This document shows positions 26,414-38,034 of a stretch of DNA of 64,000 nt, piece by piece (position 1 is the stretch's first letter; each line of letters starts with the position of its first letter). The stretch lies in contig JAJTBO010000011.1 of assembly GCA_021286855.1 (NCBI GenBank), positions 1-64,000 on the forward strand, read 5' to 3'. This stretch comes from Hyphomicrobiales bacterium. Lineage in GTDB: Bacteria; Pseudomonadota; Alphaproteobacteria; Rhizobiales; Ancalomicrobiaceae. Position numbers and translations under genes: made by a program. Under the pieces are notes generated by a model. That model had not been told where the DNA came from and searched no databases. It was given only the letters and a program-made list of their open reading frames with translations.

Positions 26414-27091
26414 TCAGGCGGCTTCGAGCGCCCGCGCCGCGCCGGCTCTGAGATCGGCGATCGCCTGGGCGTAGTCCTTCTTCTTGAAGATCGCCGAGCC
26501 GGCGACCACCGTGTCGGCGCCCGCCTTGGTCACCGCGCCGATGGTGTCGGGGGCGACGCCACCGTCGACCTGCAGGCGGATCGGCTTGCCCAGGCGATCG
26601 ATCCGGGCACGGACTTGCGTGATCTTGTCGAGCACGTGCGGCAGGAAGGCCTGTCCGCCGAAGCCCGGATTGACCGACATCAGCAGCACCAGATCGACCT
26701 GATCGAGCACGCAGTCGAGCGCAGCGACCGGCGTCGCCGGATTGAGCACGACGCCGGCCTCGCAACCCTTCTGGCGGATCAGCCGCAGCGAGCGGTCGAG
26801 GTGACGCGTCGCTTCGACATGGATCGAGATCAGATCGGCGCCGGCTTCGGCGAAGCCCTCGATCAGCGCGTCGACCGGCTCGACCATCAGATGCGCGTCG
26901 ATCTTGAGGCCCGTCCACGGCTTGATCGCCTGGAGCACCATCGGCCCGAAGGTCAGGTTCGGCACGAAGTGATTGTCCATCACGTCGAAGTGGATCCAGT
27001 CGGCGCCGGCCGCCTCGACGGCGCGGACTTCCTCGCCGAGACGGGCGAAATCGGCGGAGAGGATCGATGGGGCGATGACGAGCGGTTGCAT
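26414..27091 (-). CDS. rpe: Ribulose-phosphate 3-epimerase (CbbE)
   Basis: A 225-residue TIM-barrel enzyme that converts xylulose 5-phosphate to ribulose 5-phosphate. Signature stretches are [18 protein letters not shown] (metal-binding His and Asp) and [12 protein letters not shown], with the late VDGGV. It is the last gene of the cbb operon, 124 bases after transketolase. A second copy elsewhere may serve the pentose phosphate pathway, but that cannot be seen here. Confidence 0.96.
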   Translation of the reverse strand: MQPLVIAPSILSADFARLGEEVRAVEAAGADWIHFDVMDNHFVPNLTFGPMVLQAIKPWTGLKIDAHLMVEPVDALIEGFAEAGADLISIHVEATRHLDRSLRLIRQKGCEAGVVLNPATPVAALDCVLDQVDLVLLMSVNPGFGGQAFLPHVLDKITQVRARIDRLGKPIRLQVDGGVAPDTIGAVTKAGADTVVAGSAIFKKKDYAQAIADLRAGAARALEAA

Positions 27092-27215
27092 GGGACCTCC
27101 TCGCGGCCGCGTCGGCCGCCGGTTGGTGAGAAAGAAGCGCCCGGAGAACGAGAAGAGCGCGGGCCGACGCGCCTTTCGTCCTCCGGGCCCCGTCCCCGAG
27201 GGGACGTGTTCTTCG

Positions 27216-29231
27216 TCAGCCCTGGGCGATCACGTCGCGCACGGCGGCGGCGACGCGCTCCGGGGTGAAGCCGAAATGGGCGAGCAGCGCCTTCTCCGGC
27301 CCGCTCTCGCCGAAGCGGTCGATGCCGACGACCGCGCCGCCATGGCCGACGACGCCGCGCCAGCCGCGGGTCGTGCCGGCCTCCACCGCGACGATCGGCA
27401 GATCGGCGGGTAGGATCGCGGCCCTGTCTTCGGCGCTCGCCCGCTCATGGGCTTCGACGCAGGGCATCGAGACGAGCCGCACGGGCGTTCCTTCCGCCTC
27501 CAGGAGATCGGCGGCGGCGGCGGCGAGCGCCACTTCCGAGCCGGTGGCGACGAGCGTCGCCTTCGCCGCGTCGGGCGCGCGCAGGACGAAGGCGCCCCGG
27601 CCGTCCGGCATGTCGGCGCGCGGCTGAGGCGGCAGGTTCTGCCGCGACAGGATCAGCGCCGACGGACCGTCCTTGCGCGCGATCGCGGCGCCCCAGGCCG
27701 CGGCGGTCTCGGCCGCGTCGGCCGGCCGCCAGACGTCGAGGCCGGGGATCAGCCGCAGGCTCTCGACGTGTTCGATCGGCTGATGGGTCGGGCCGTCCTC
27801 GCCGAGCGCGATGCTGTCGTGGGTCAGGACCCAGATCACCCGCTGCTTCATCAGCGCCGCCATGCGGATGGCGTTGCGGGCGTAGTCGGAGAAGACCAGG
27901 AAGGTGGCGCAGAACGGGATGAAGCCGCCGTGCAGCGCGACGCCGTTGGCGATCGCCCCCATGCCGAACTCGCGCACGCCGAAGAGCACCTGATTGCCGG
28001 CCGGATCGCGGCTGACCGGCTTGGAGCCCTTGTGAACGGTGAGGTTCGAATGGGCGAGGTCGGCCGAGCCGCCGAAGAGTTCGGGAACGAACTCGGCGAG
28101 CGCGGCGAGCGCGATCTGGCCCGACTTGCGCGAAGCGACCGAGCCGGCCGCCTCGCAGGCGGCGAGCGCTTCGGACAGGCCCTTGGCGAAACCGGGCGCC
28201 GGATCGCCGGCGATGCGCCGGGCGAATTCGGTCGCGAGCTCGGGATGCTCCGCCGCATAGGCCGCGAACCGCTCCTTCCAGCGGGCCGAACGGGCCCGGC
28301 CGGCGTCGCGCGCGTCCCAGGCGGCGTAGACGCTCTCCGGCACCTCGAAGGGCGCATGCGGCCAGTTCATCGCCTCGCGCACCGCGGCGATCTCGGTTCC
28401 GCCGAGCGGCGCGCCGTGGCAGCTCTCGCTGCCCTGCTTGCCCGGCGAGCCGCGGCCGATCACGGTGCGGCAACAGATCAGCGTCGGCTTTCTGGTCTCG
28501 GCGAGCGCGGCCTGCGTCGCCTTCTCGAGCGCCGCCGGATCATGGCCGTCGACGGCGCGGATGACCTGCCAGCCATAGGCCTCGAAGCGGGCCGGCGTGT
28601 CGTCGGCGAACCATTCGACGCACTTGCCGTCGATCGAGATGCCGTTGTCGTCCCAATAGCAGACCAACTTGCCGAGGCCGAGCGACCCGGCGAGCGAGGC
28701 GGCCTCGTGGGAGACGCCCTCCATCAGACAGCCGTCGCCCATGAAGACGAAGGTGCGATGGTCGACGATCGTGTGGCCGGGCCGGTTGAACTGCGCGGCG
28801 AGCGTGCGTTCGGCCAGCGCCATGCCGACGGCGTTGGCGAGACCCTGGCCGAGCGGCCCGGTGGTGGTCTCGACGCCCGGGGTATGGCCGACTTCGGGAT
28901 GTCCGGCGGTCTTCGAGCCGAGCTGGCGGAAGGCCTTCAGATCGTCGATCGAGAGATCGTAGCCGGTCAGATGCAGCAGCGCATAGATCAGCATCGAGCC
29001 GTGGCCGTTCGACAGCACGAAGCGATCGCGGTCCGGCCATGTCGGATCGGCGGGATCGTGGCGCAGATGATCACGCCACAGCACGGCGGCGATCTCGGCC
29101 ATGCCCATCGGCGCGCCGGGATGGCCGGACTTGGCCTTTTCGACCGCATCCATCGCGAGCGCGCGCAGCGCCGCGGTGACCGGCCAGTCGAGAGCGCCGG
29201 GGCGCCCGGCAGCGTGAGTGGGTGCGTTCAT
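27216..29231 (-). CDS. cbbT: Transketolase (CbbT)
   Basis: A 671-residue transketolase of normal length. The thiamine diphosphate motif includes [13 protein letters not shown], and the N-terminal half has the family sequence [19 protein letters not shown]. It moves two-carbon units in the Calvin and pentose phosphate cycles. It lies between cbbP and rpe, so it is part of the autotrophy operon. The gap to cbbP, 138 bases, contains an imperfect GC-rich hairpin near 29295-29315. Confidence 0.97.
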   Translation of the reverse strand: MNAPTHAAGRPGALDWPVTAALRALAMDAVEKAKSGHPGAPMGMAEIAAVLWRDHLRHDPADPTWPDRDRFVLSNGHGSMLIYALLHLTGYDLSIDDLKAFRQLGSKTAGHPEVGHTPGVETTTGPLGQGLANAVGMALAERTLAAQFNRPGHTIVDHRTFVFMGDGCLMEGVSHEAASLAGSLGLGKLVCYWDDNGISIDGKCVEWFADDTPARFEAYGWQVIRAVDGHDPAALEKATQAALAETRKPTLICCRTVIGRGSPGKQGSESCHGAPLGGTEIAAVREAMNWPHAPFEVPESVYAAWDARDAGRARSARWKERFAAYAAEHPELATEFARRIAGDPAPGFAKGLSEALAACEAAGSVASRKSGQIALAALAEFVPELFGGSADLAHSNLTVHKGSKPVSRDPAGNQVLFGVREFGMGAIANGVALHGGFIPFCATFLVFSDYARNAIRMAALMKQRVIWVLTHDSIALGEDGPTHQPIEHVESLRLIPGLDVWRPADAAETAAAWGAAIARKDGPSALILSRQNLPPQPRADMPDGRGAFVLRAPDAAKATLVATGSEVALAAAAADLLEAEGTPVRLVSMPCVEAHERASAEDRAAILPADLPIVAVEAGTTRGWRGVVGHGGAVVGIDRFGESGPEKALLAHFGFTPERVAAAVRDVIAQG

Positions 29232-29369
29232 CGGTCGTTCCTCGATCGGTTCTCTTGTTCGGGAGCGCGTCGCCTCGCATCAGGCCGCGCTTCGCCCCTC
29301 CCCTGGGAGGAGGGGTTCGGCCGTGCGCGTCTCGCCGCCCTGCCCTGCTCTGCCCGGATGTCGCGACGA

Positions 29370-30245
29370 TCAGCCGGCTCGGCGCTTGCGGTCGACGATC
29401 TTCAGGATCATCGGGGTGAGGATCAGCTGCATGGCGAGGTCGAGCTTGCCGCCGGGGATGACGATCGAATTGGCCCGGCTCATGAAGCTGTCGTGCAACA
29501 TCGACTTCAGATAGGCGAAGTCGATGCCGCGCGGATCGCGGAAGCGGATGACCACCATGCTCTCGTCCGGCGTCGGGATCCAACGGGCGACGAACGGGTT
29601 CGAGGTGTCGACCGTCGGCACGCGCTGGAAGTTGATGTCGGTCTGGGTGAACTGCGGCGTGATGATCCGCACGTAGTCGGGCATCCGGCGCAGGATGGTG
29701 TCGGTCACGGCTTCCGTCGAATAGCCGCGCATCGCCTTGTCGCGATGCAGCTTCTGGATCCATTCGAGGTTGATCACCGGCACGACGCCGATCTTCAGGT
29801 CGGCATGGCGGGCGATGTTCACGGCGTCGGTGACGACCGCGCCGTGCAGGCCCTCGTAGAAGAGCAGATCGGTGTTCGGCTCGAACTGCCGCCATTCGGT
29901 GAACGTGCCGGGCGGCGAACCGTACTTCTCCGCCTCCTCCGCGTCGTGGACGTAGGTGCGGGTGCGGCCGTTGCCGGTCGCGCCATAGGACCGGAAGGTC
30001 TCCTCGAGATCCTCGAGCCGGTTCGCTTCCGTGCCGAAATGGGAGAAGTGGTGGTCGCCCGCCGCGGCCTTTTCCGCCATCACGCGCTTCATGTCGGCGC
30101 GGTCGTAGCGGTGGAAGGCGTCGCCCTCGATGTTGGCGGCGGTGATCCCTTCGCGGCGGAAGATCTGGTCGAAGGTCTTCTTCACCGAGGTGGTGCCGGC
30201 TCCCGAGGACCCGGTGACGGAAATGATCGGATGCTTGACGGACAT
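29370..30245 (-). CDS. cbbP: Phosphoribulokinase (CbbP)
   Basis: A 291-residue class I (proteobacterial) phosphoribulokinase. The P-loop is GSSGAGTTS near residues 12-20. Family residues are seen in EGDAFHRYDR and in YEGLHGAV. It phosphorylates ribulose 5-phosphate to the Rubisco substrate with ATP. The start MSVKHPIISVTG is placed just before the P-loop; the longer open frame is the fructose-bisphosphatase shadow. It is 47 bases after cbbF. Confidence 0.97.
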   Translation of the reverse strand: MSVKHPIISVTGSSGAGTTSVKKTFDQIFRREGITAANIEGDAFHRYDRADMKRVMAEKAAAGDHHFSHFGTEANRLEDLEETFRSYGATGNGRTRTYVHDAEEAEKYGSPPGTFTEWRQFEPNTDLLFYEGLHGAVVTDAVNIARHADLKIGVVPVINLEWIQKLHRDKAMRGYSTEAVTDTILRRMPDYVRIITPQFTQTDINFQRVPTVDTSNPFVARWIPTPDESMVVIRFRDPRGIDFAYLKSMLHDSFMSRANSIVIPGGKLDLAMQLILTPMILKIVDRKRRAG

Positions 30246-30292
30246 GGCGGCGTCCTCTCGAAAAGAAATGCGACGGGTCGGGCGAGGCGGGC

Positions 30293-31351
30293 TCAGGCGG
30301 TGAGCAGACCGCGGTTGGAGAAGAGCGGCGAGCGTTCCGAACGGCCCCAGCCGCTTTCGAGATAACGCTCCACCCGTTCCACCTTCGCCCGCGATCCGAA
30401 GATCAACGGCACGCGCTGGTGCAGCTTCTCCGGCGTCAGATCGAGCACCGCCGTCTTGCCGTCGCTCGCCCGTCCGCCCGACTGCTCCATCAGGAAGCCG
30501 ATCGGCGCGGCCTCGTAGACGAGACGCAGGCGGCCGCTGGCGTAGCCCTTCCGGTCGTCGCCGGGATAGAGATAGATGCCGCCGCGCACGAAGATGCGGT
30601 GCGCCTCGGCGACCATCGAGGCGATCCAGCGCATGTTGAAGTCGACCGAGCGCGGGCCGTCGCGGCCGGCGATCATGTCGTCGACATAGGCGCGGACGCG
30701 GTCGTCCCAATGCCGATAGTTCGACATGTTGATGGCGAACTCGCGCGCCTCCTCCGGCACCTTCAGGCCGGCTTCGACCAGGAAGAACTTCCGCCGATCC
30801 GGATCGAGGACGAAGAGATCGACGCCGTCGCCGAGGGTCAGCACCATCGCCACGTGCGGCCCGTAGACCACGTAGCCGGCGGCGAGCTGTTCGCGGCCCG
30901 GCCGCATGAAGGCCTCGTCGGAGACCGGATCGATCCCGGCGATCCGCGGACGGATCGAGAAGATCGTGCCGACCGACACGTCGGTGTCGATGTTGGAGGA
31001 GCCGTCGAGCGGATCGACGGCGACGAGCAGCGTGCCCTCGGGATCGAGTCCGATCGCCTGATCGGCCTCCTCGGAGGCGAGCGCAGCCACCGGCGCGGCC
31101 TTCAGAGCCTCGCGGATCGTCGTGTCGCAGAGGACGTCGAGTTCCTTCTGCTCGTCGCCGCCGCCGTTGTCGGCCCCGCGCGAAGCGCCGAGCGCGCCGG
31201 CCAAGGGCCCTTTGGCGACCAGCGCGGCGATCTCGCCGCAGGCCCGCGCCAGCACCGCCACCGTGGTCGCCACTTCGGCCCGGCTCGCGTCGCCTCCCGC
31301 CCAGGCTTCCAGCCGGGCGCTCAGATCGAGGGTGTTCGCGACTTCGCGCAT
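30293..31351 (-). CDS. cbbF: Class I fructose-1,6-bisphosphatase (CbbF)
   Basis: A protein of about 352 residues with the class I FBPase metal/phosphate motif [10 protein letters not shown] and a late [11 protein letters not shown]. It dephosphorylates fructose 1,6-bisphosphate and, in many autotrophs, sedoheptulose bisphosphate too. The start [10 protein letters not shown] is chosen because GAGAGG lies eight bases before it; an in-frame ATG 13 codons upstream has no good ribosome site. It is 80 bases after cbbX. Confidence 0.95.
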   Translation of the reverse strand: MREVANTLDLSARLEAWAGGDASRAEVATTVAVLARACGEIAALVAKGPLAGALGASRGADNGGGDEQKELDVLCDTTIREALKAAPVAALASEEADQAIGLDPEGTLLVAVDPLDGSSNIDTDVSVGTIFSIRPRIAGIDPVSDEAFMRPGREQLAAGYVVYGPHVAMVLTLGDGVDLFVLDPDRRKFFLVEAGLKVPEEAREFAINMSNYRHWDDRVRAYVDDMIAGRDGPRSVDFNMRWIASMVAEAHRIFVRGGIYLYPGDDRKGYASGRLRLVYEAAPIGFLMEQSGGRASDGKTAVLDLTPEKLHQRVPLIFGSRAKVERVERYLESGWGRSERSPLFSNRGLLTA

Positions 31352-31431
31352 GACTTCAACCTCTCGTCGTTTCCCATTGTATTCGTTCATTTCAGGCTCG
31401 TCTTTTGCGAGCTTCGAGATATGGCGGCGGC

Positions 31432-32352
31432 TCAGGGAGCCGTCCCGCCGAGCACGCGGCTGGCGCGTATTTCCGCGGCCGTGATGGTCGACAGCGCTTC
31501 GGCGTCGACTTCGCCGCCGGCCTCGAACAGGCGGATCGCCTGGCGGAGACGGGCGCGATCGAAGGCGTTGCGGATCGATCGGGCGTTGGCGAAGTCCGGT
31601 TGGGTGCGCCGCGCCACGACGTAGTCGGCGAGCGCCGCCTTGGCGCCTTCGTCGAAACGATACCCCTCGTTCGCGGCGATCACCTCGGCGATCTCCAGGA
31701 GTTCCCGATCTTCGTAATCGGGGAAGTCGATGTGGTGGGCGATCCGCGAACGGAAGCCCGGATTGGCCGAGAAGAAGGTCTGCATCCGATCGGCATAGCC
31801 GGCGAGGATGACGACCAGATCGTCGCGCTGGTTCTCCATCACCTGGAGCAGGATCTCGATCGCCTCCTGACCGTAGTCCTTCTCGTTCTCAGGCCGATAG
31901 AGATAGTAGGCCTCGTCGATGAACAGCACGCCGCCCATCGCCCGCTTCAGGACCTCCTTGGTCTTGGGCGCGGTGTGGCCGATGTACTGGCCGACCAGAT
32001 CGTCGCGAGTGACCGAGACGAGATGGCCCTTGCGGACGTAGCCGAGCCGATGAAGGATCCCCGCCATCCGCAGCGCGACCGTGGTCTTGCCGGTGCCGGG
32101 ATTGCCGGTGAAGGCCATGTGCAGGGTCGGCGTCGAGGTCTCCAGCCCCAGCTTCTCGCGCGCCTTGGCGACGAGGAGATAGGCGGCGATCTCGCGAATG
32201 CGGTTCTTCACCGGCTTCAGGCCGATCAGGTCGCGATCGAGCTCGGCGAGCAGAGGTCCGATCTCGCTCTCGCGATACATCTCGGCGAGATCGAGCCGGG
32301 CCGCGGGAACGATCGGTTCGACCTCCGGGGTCGGGGACGGATGGGTGTTCAT
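31432..32352 (-). CDS. cbbX: Red-type Rubisco activase CbbX (AAA+)
   Basis: A 306-residue AAA+ ATPase. Walker A is GNPGTGKT at residues 83-90 and Walker B is [11 protein letters not shown]. It remodels red-type Rubisco that is inhibited by sugar phosphates, by pulling at the CbbL C-terminus. Its presence fits the red-type CbbL/CbbS upstream. It is separated from cbbS by an 82-base gap that holds a strong hairpin. Confidence 0.97.
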   Translation of the reverse strand: MNTHPSPTPEVEPIVPAARLDLAEMYRESEIGPLLAELDRDLIGLKPVKNRIREIAAYLLVAKAREKLGLETSTPTLHMAFTGNPGTGKTTVALRMAGILHRLGYVRKGHLVSVTRDDLVGQYIGHTAPKTKEVLKRAMGGVLFIDEAYYLYRPENEKDYGQEAIEILLQVMENQRDDLVVILAGYADRMQTFFSANPGFRSRIAHHIDFPDYEDRELLEIAEVIAANEGYRFDEGAKAALADYVVARRTQPDFANARSIRNAFDRARLRQAIRLFEAGGEVDAEALSTITAAEIRASRVLGGTAP

Positions 32353-32394
32353 CGATCGGTCCTCTCGTTCATCGCACCGGCACAGGCCCGGGGC

Positions 32395-32428
32395 GGGCCT
32401 TCCCTCTCTTCCAGGCGAGGGAAGGCCC
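32395..32428 (-). terminator. Strong hairpin between cbbS and cbbX (attenuator or mRNA-stability element)
   Basis: A perfect 12-bp stem, arms GGGCCTTCCCTC (32395-32406) and GAGGGAAGGCCC (32417-32428), with a 10-base loop. No T run follows on the minus strand. It lies just after the cbbS stop, so it may protect the cbbLS mRNA from 3' decay or reduce read-through to cbbX. Confidence 0.7.
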
Positions 32429-32434
32429 CTCGCC

Positions 32435-32827
32435 TCACGCCGACTTGCGGCGCACCGCGTAGCGCTGGAAGCGGCCCTTCTCCTCGATCCGATCGAGATG
32501 GAAGCCCGGCTCCACCGAGGGGCGATGGACGATGAAGGAGAGACGGACGGTCTCCCAGCCGCGGGTGCTGTCGAAGGCGTTGACGCGGATGTAGCACTCG
32601 GGATGCGCCTTGCGCGCTTCCCGCAACTCGGCCATCACGCCGGCCGCGTCCTTCAGATCGAACATCGGCATGCCCCACATCTCCCAATAGGTGTTGCGGG
32701 GGTGCGGGTCGTCGGTGAACTCCAGGCTCACCGCCCAGCCCTGGCCGAGCGCGTGCTCGACCTGAGCGGAGATCTGCTGATCGGTGAGGTCGGGGAGAAA
32801 GGAGAAGGCGCCCTGAGTCAGTCTCAT
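32435..32827 (-). CDS. cbbS: Ribulose bisphosphate carboxylase small subunit (CbbS)
   Basis: A 130-residue small subunit. N-terminal [19 protein letters not shown] and the segment [14 protein letters not shown] are typical of red-type Rubisco, as is the longer C-terminal beta-hairpin ([18 protein letters not shown]). It caps the L8 core. It is 89 bases downstream of cbbL; the longer open frame upstream of this start belongs to the shadow of cbbL. Confidence 0.97.
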   Translation of the reverse strand: MRLTQGAFSFLPDLTDQQISAQVEHALGQGWAVSLEFTDDPHPRNTYWEMWGMPMFDLKDAAGVMAELREARKAHPECYIRVNAFDSTRGWETVRLSFIVHRPSVEPGFHLDRIEEKGRFQRYAVRRKSA

Positions 32828-32859
32828 CGGTCGGTCCTCGCGGAATGAAGGGAAAGGGC

Positions 32860-32895
32860 GGAGACGACGGACGGACAGGTGCGTCCGCCGTCTCC
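32860..32895 (-). promoter_or_regulatory. Intergenic hairpin between cbbL and cbbS
   Basis: Arms 32860-32873 and 32882-32895 form a 14-bp stem. In the plus strand one pair is mismatched (A/C), but in the minus-strand transcript this becomes a U-G pair, so the stem is complete in RNA. The loop is 8 bases. No T run follows. It ends about 32 bases before cbbS. Confidence 0.6.
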
Positions 32896-32916
32896 TCGCA
32901 TCGAGCCGAGGGAGGC

Positions 32917-34483
<1,567 letters not shown>

Positions 34484-35422
34484 ATGCGCAACGTTTCGCT
34501 CAAACAGCTCCGCATGGTCGCCGCCGCCGCGCGCGGCCGCTCCTTCGCCGCTGCGGCGGAGGCGCTGCACGTGACGCCGCCGGCCGTCACCGCGCAGATG
34601 AAGCTGCTGGAGGAGGAGGTCGGCCTGCCGCTGTTCGAGCGCGATCCGACGGGCCTCGTGCCGACCGCCGCCGGCCAGGAGATGATCGACGCGGCTCGGC
34701 GCATCGAGGCGGTGCTCCAGGAAGCGCGCGAATCGCTCGATGCGATGCGCTCGCCCGACGGCGGCCGCGTCACCGTCGGCGTCGTCTCGACCGCCAAATA
34801 TTTCGCCCCTCGCCTGCTCGCCGCCTTCGCCCGCGAGCATCCGCGCGTCGAGCTCGAACTGGTCGTCGGCAACCGCTCGGACATCCTGTCGCGCTTCGAG
34901 GCGGGCGAGCTCGACCTGTCGATCATGGGCCGCCCGCCGGTCGAGGTGGCGCTGGAGAGCGCGCTCCTCGGCGACCACCCGCACGTGGTCGTCGCGGCTC
35001 CCGACGATCCGCTCGCCGGCCTGCGCGATCTCGCTCCCGAACGTCTCGCCGATCGCGTCTTCCTGGTGCGCGAGCCCGGTTCGGGCACCCGCACTCTGAT
35101 GGAGCGCTTCCTGGAGAAGACCGGCATCGCCCCGAGGATCGGCATGGAGATCGGCTCCAACGAGACGATCAAACAGGCGGTGATCGCCGGCCTCGGGCTG
35201 ACCTTCATCTCCGCCCATACGGTCGCCGCCGAGATCGAGGATCGCCGCCTCGTCGTGCTCGATGTCGCCGGCCTGCCGATGTGGCGGCGCTGGTACGTCG
35301 TGCGACTGGCGCGCAAGCGGCCGATGCCGGCGACCCGCGCGCTGCTCGACTTCGTCACCCACGAGGGGCGCGAATTCCTGCCGGTCATTCCCGGCCTGCC
35401 GGAGCGCGCGCCCGACGCCTGA
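34484..35422 (+). CDS. cbbR: LysR-family regulator CbbR
   Basis: A 312-residue LysR protein. The N-terminal winged helix-turn-helix spans about residues 1-60 (LKQLRMVAAAARGRSFAAAAEALHVTPPAVTAQM). The rest is the effector-binding periplasmic-binding-like fold. Its divergent position next to cbbL is the standard CbbR arrangement, where it activates the cbb operon in response to metabolites such as NADPH or RuBP. Family identity is sure; the CbbR role follows from context. Confidence 0.93.
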   Translation: MRNVSLKQLRMVAAAARGRSFAAAAEALHVTPPAVTAQMKLLEEEVGLPLFERDPTGLVPTAAGQEMIDAARRIEAVLQEARESLDAMRSPDGGRVTVGVVSTAKYFAPRLLAAFAREHPRVELELVVGNRSDILSRFEAGELDLSIMGRPPVEVALESALLGDHPHVVVAAPDDPLAGLRDLAPERLADRVFLVREPGSGTRTLMERFLEKTGIAPRIGMEIGSNETIKQAVIAGLGLTFISAHTVAAEIEDRRLVVLDVAGLPMWRRWYVVRLARKRPMPATRALLDFVTHEGREFLPVIPGLPERAPDA

Positions 35423-35522
35423 ACCCGGCCGCATCTCCTGTGGAGAGCCGTCCCGAAACGAACCAACCCACCGCCCGACATGCTAGGGTCCGCGCTTCTT
35501 CGAGGCGACACGCGGGCGCGGC

Positions 35523-37070
35523 ATGAAGGTCGGAATCGATCTGGGCATCAATGCGACGAACGAGGCGGCGCGTCTCGATCTCGAGGAGCTGCTCTCCACC
35601 CGCCTCCTCGTCCAGGGCAATTCCGGCTCGGGCAAGTCGCATCTGCTGCGCCGCCTGCTCGAGCAGTCCGCGCCGCACGTGCAACAGGCGGTGATCGACC
35701 CGGAAGGCGACTTCGTCACCCTGGCGGAGGCCTTTGGCCACGTCGTCGTCGACGCCGAGCGCTCGCCGGCCGAACTCGCCCGCATCGCCGACCGGATCCG
35801 CCGGCATCGCGCCTCCGTCGTCCTGACCCTCGAGGGCCTCGACGCCGAGGATCAGATGCGCGCCGCCAGCGCCTTCCTCAACGGCCTCTTCGACGCCGAC
35901 CGCGATCATTGGTATCCGATGCTCGTCGCCGTCGACGAGGCGCAGCTGTTCGCCCCGGCGATCGCCGGCGAGGTCTCCGACGAGGCGCGGAAGCTGTCGC
36001 TCGGCGCGATGACCAACCTGATGTGCCGCGGCCGCAAGCGCGGCCTCGCCGGGATCATCGCCACCCAGCGCCTCGCCAAGCTCGCCAAGAACGTCGCGGC
36101 GGAAGCCTCCAACTTCCTGATGGGGCGCACCTTCCTCGACATCGACATGGCCCGCGCCGCCGATCTGCTCGGCATGGAGCGCCGTCAGGCCGAGGCCTTC
36201 CGCGATCTCGTGCCCGGTCAGTTCGTCGCCCTCGGCCCGGCGCTCTATCGGCGGCCGACGTCGGTCCGGATCGGAACGGTTTCGACCCGGGGCCGTTCCG
36301 GCCGGCCCGAGCTGCTGCCGCTGCCCGAGACCTCGCGCGAGACGTTGGAAGATCTGATCTTCGCGCCTGCGACCGGCGAGGAGATCGCGCTGCGCCCGGC
36401 TCCGCCGCCGCGCGCGCCGAAACTCGGCACGGCGGAGTTGCTCGCCCAGGTCGCTTCGACGCGGCCTGCGATCGAACCGGAAGCGCCGGCCGAAGAGACG
36501 CCGCGCCTGTCGCGTGAGGAGATCGAGGCGGCGCTCGACGAGATCTTCGCCGAGATCCTGTCGGATCCGGAGGCGGCGTTCCGTCCGGTGCCGGTGATCT
36601 ATCAGGATTTCGCCTTCCATTGCCGGCTGCGGCGTCTCGGCGAGGTGGCGCAGGACATGCCGGCGTTCCGCCGCCGTCTCGCCCTGGCGCGCGCCGGGAT
36701 CGGGGCCGACGCCGGCGACGAGGCCTGGACCGGCGTCATCGCGGCGGCCGAGGATCTGCCCGAGGAGATGCAGGGCGTCTTCCTGATGGTGGCGCGGGCG
36801 GCCAGGGCCGGCGAGCCCTGCCCGGCCGACGAGGCGCTCGCCCAGGCCTATGGCAGCCGTTCGCCGTCGCGCGGGCGTTGGCTGCTCTCCTACATGGCGG
36901 ATCGCGGCCTGATCGTCTGCGAAACCGACTTCCGCGGCCGCCGCGCCGTCGTCGTCGCCGCCACCGGTTGGCGCACCGAGCCGGCCGGCGGCCGCACCGA
37001 CGGACGCGGCGGAGAGAGGCGCGCCGCGCGCGCCGCCCGCGTCGGAGAGGCGCTGCGGCGCTCCTCCTGA
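35523..37070 (+). CDS. HerA/DUF87-like P-loop ATPase
   Basis: A 515-residue protein. Walker A is GNSGSGKS at residues 32-39 and Walker B is PMLVAVDEAQLF near 134-145. The later segment CRGRKRGLAGIIATQRLAKLAKN and the region LMGRTFLDIDMARAADLLGM resemble HerA/VirB4-like motor ATPases. A C-terminal part (residues about 330-515) looks like winged-helix-type helical segments but is not assigned. No nuclease partner (NurA) is adjacent. Its function is unknown. Confidence 0.75.
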   Translation: MKVGIDLGINATNEAARLDLEELLSTRLLVQGNSGSGKSHLLRRLLEQSAPHVQQAVIDPEGDFVTLAEAFGHVVVDAERSPAELARIADRIRRHRASVVLTLEGLDAEDQMRAASAFLNGLFDADRDHWYPMLVAVDEAQLFAPAIAGEVSDEARKLSLGAMTNLMCRGRKRGLAGIIATQRLAKLAKNVAAEASNFLMGRTFLDIDMARAADLLGMERRQAEAFRDLVPGQFVALGPALYRRPTSVRIGTVSTRGRSGRPELLPLPETSRETLEDLIFAPATGEEIALRPAPPPRAPKLGTAELLAQVASTRPAIEPEAPAEETPRLSREEIEAALDEIFAEILSDPEAAFRPVPVIYQDFAFHCRLRRLGEVAQDMPAFRRRLALARAGIGADAGDEAWTGVIAAAEDLPEEMQGVFLMVARAARAGEPCPADEALAQAYGSRSPSRGRWLLSYMADRGLIVCETDFRGRRAVVVAATGWRTEPAGGRTDGRGGERRAARAARVGEALRRSS

Positions 37071-37199
37071 GGAACCTGCGGCGGATCGTCGTTCCTCCGC
37101 CCTTGAACGATCTTCCGATCTTCCGTCACGTCGAAACGTCGGTGCGCAGCGTCGCGTCGCGCATGACGGGCGCGCGTCCGAGTGACGTCAACTTTGATG

Positions 37200-37471
37200 G
37201 GCCGTCGAAGTTTTCTCCTTCGAGTTGTCCTCCCCGAAATTGCATTTCTGATATTTCAATACCGACCACTGGCATTTCCCAAAATACAAATACTTAGTTT
37301 TGGTATTTCATTTTGTTACTTATACTTTCAGTAAAAATATATCTTCATATACAGGCTTGACGTGATATGAAACGGTTCGCATAGTCTCAATTACTAATAA
37401 TCGATAAACTGATATCTTGGTCTGGACTTCGGACATAAGATCCGTCGCGACGACCGTGGAGGACGACGACC
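37200..37471 (+). promoter_or_regulatory. AT-rich promoter region of the second dsrE cluster
   Basis: This region is much poorer in GC than its surroundings. It contains TCTGATATTTCAATAC (37247-37262) and TTGGTATTTCATTTTG (37300-37315), both copies of the shared motif, and a weaker one near 37408. AAATAC/GTATTT arms (37288-37308) are 9 bases apart. A likely sigma-70 promoter is TTGACG (37357-37362), a 17-base gap, then CATAGT (37380-37385). This predicts transcription start near 37392 and an 80-base leader. Confidence 0.6.
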
Positions 37472-37972
37472 ATGGCAGAAGAACGTCGCGAAGCGTCGCG
37501 ACGCATGACCATCATCGTCTCCAAAGGCGCGCTCGACGCGGCCTATCCCCCCTTCATCCTGGCGACGATGGGCGCGGCGATGGGCGTGGAAGTGACGATG
37601 TTCTTCACGTTCTACGGGCTCTTCCTGTTGCGGCGGAAACTCGACGCGAGCGTCTCGGCGCTCGGCAATCCGGCCTTCCGACTGCCGATCGGCGGTCGCG
37701 GCCTGCGTCTTCCCAACCTGCTCTCGGCTCTGCCCGGCGTCGAAGAAGAGATCTCCGATCATCTTCGTCGGCGCTTTGCGAAGACACGCGTCGCCGATCT
37801 CTCCGACCTGCGCGCCCTCACCGTCGAGGCCGGCGCGCGCCTCATCGCCTGCCAGATGACGATGGATCTCTTCGACCTGAAGCCGGCCGATCTGATCGAC
37901 GGCGTCACGCTCGGCGGGGCCGCCACCTATCTCGAGGATTCGCTCTCCGCCGACGTCAATCTCTTCGTCTGA
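37472..37972 (+). CDS. dsrE: DsrE3-type protein, second copy (paralogue lacking one Cys)
   Basis: A 166-residue paralogue of the protein at 23937-24437, with the same N-terminal pattern (YPPFILAT) and IACQMTMDLF. Cys127 is kept, but the position matching Cys120 is Ala here, and the Met-rich loop at 69-80 is replaced by FRLPIGGRGLRL. GGAGG lies 10 bases before the ATG. It opens a run of same-direction genes to 47360. The loss of the second Cys suggests a changed role in sulfur transfer. Confidence 0.85.
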   Translation: MAEERREASRRMTIIVSKGALDAAYPPFILATMGAAMGVEVTMFFTFYGLFLLRRKLDASVSALGNPAFRLPIGGRGLRLPNLLSALPGVEEEISDHLRRRFAKTRVADLSDLRALTVEAGARLIACQMTMDLFDLKPADLIDGVTLGGAATYLEDSLSADVNLFV

Positions 37973-38034
37973 CCGAACGACGTCGGGTCGCGTGGCGATC
38001 CGGCGGCAACGCCAAGAACAAACTGGGGGAAGTC

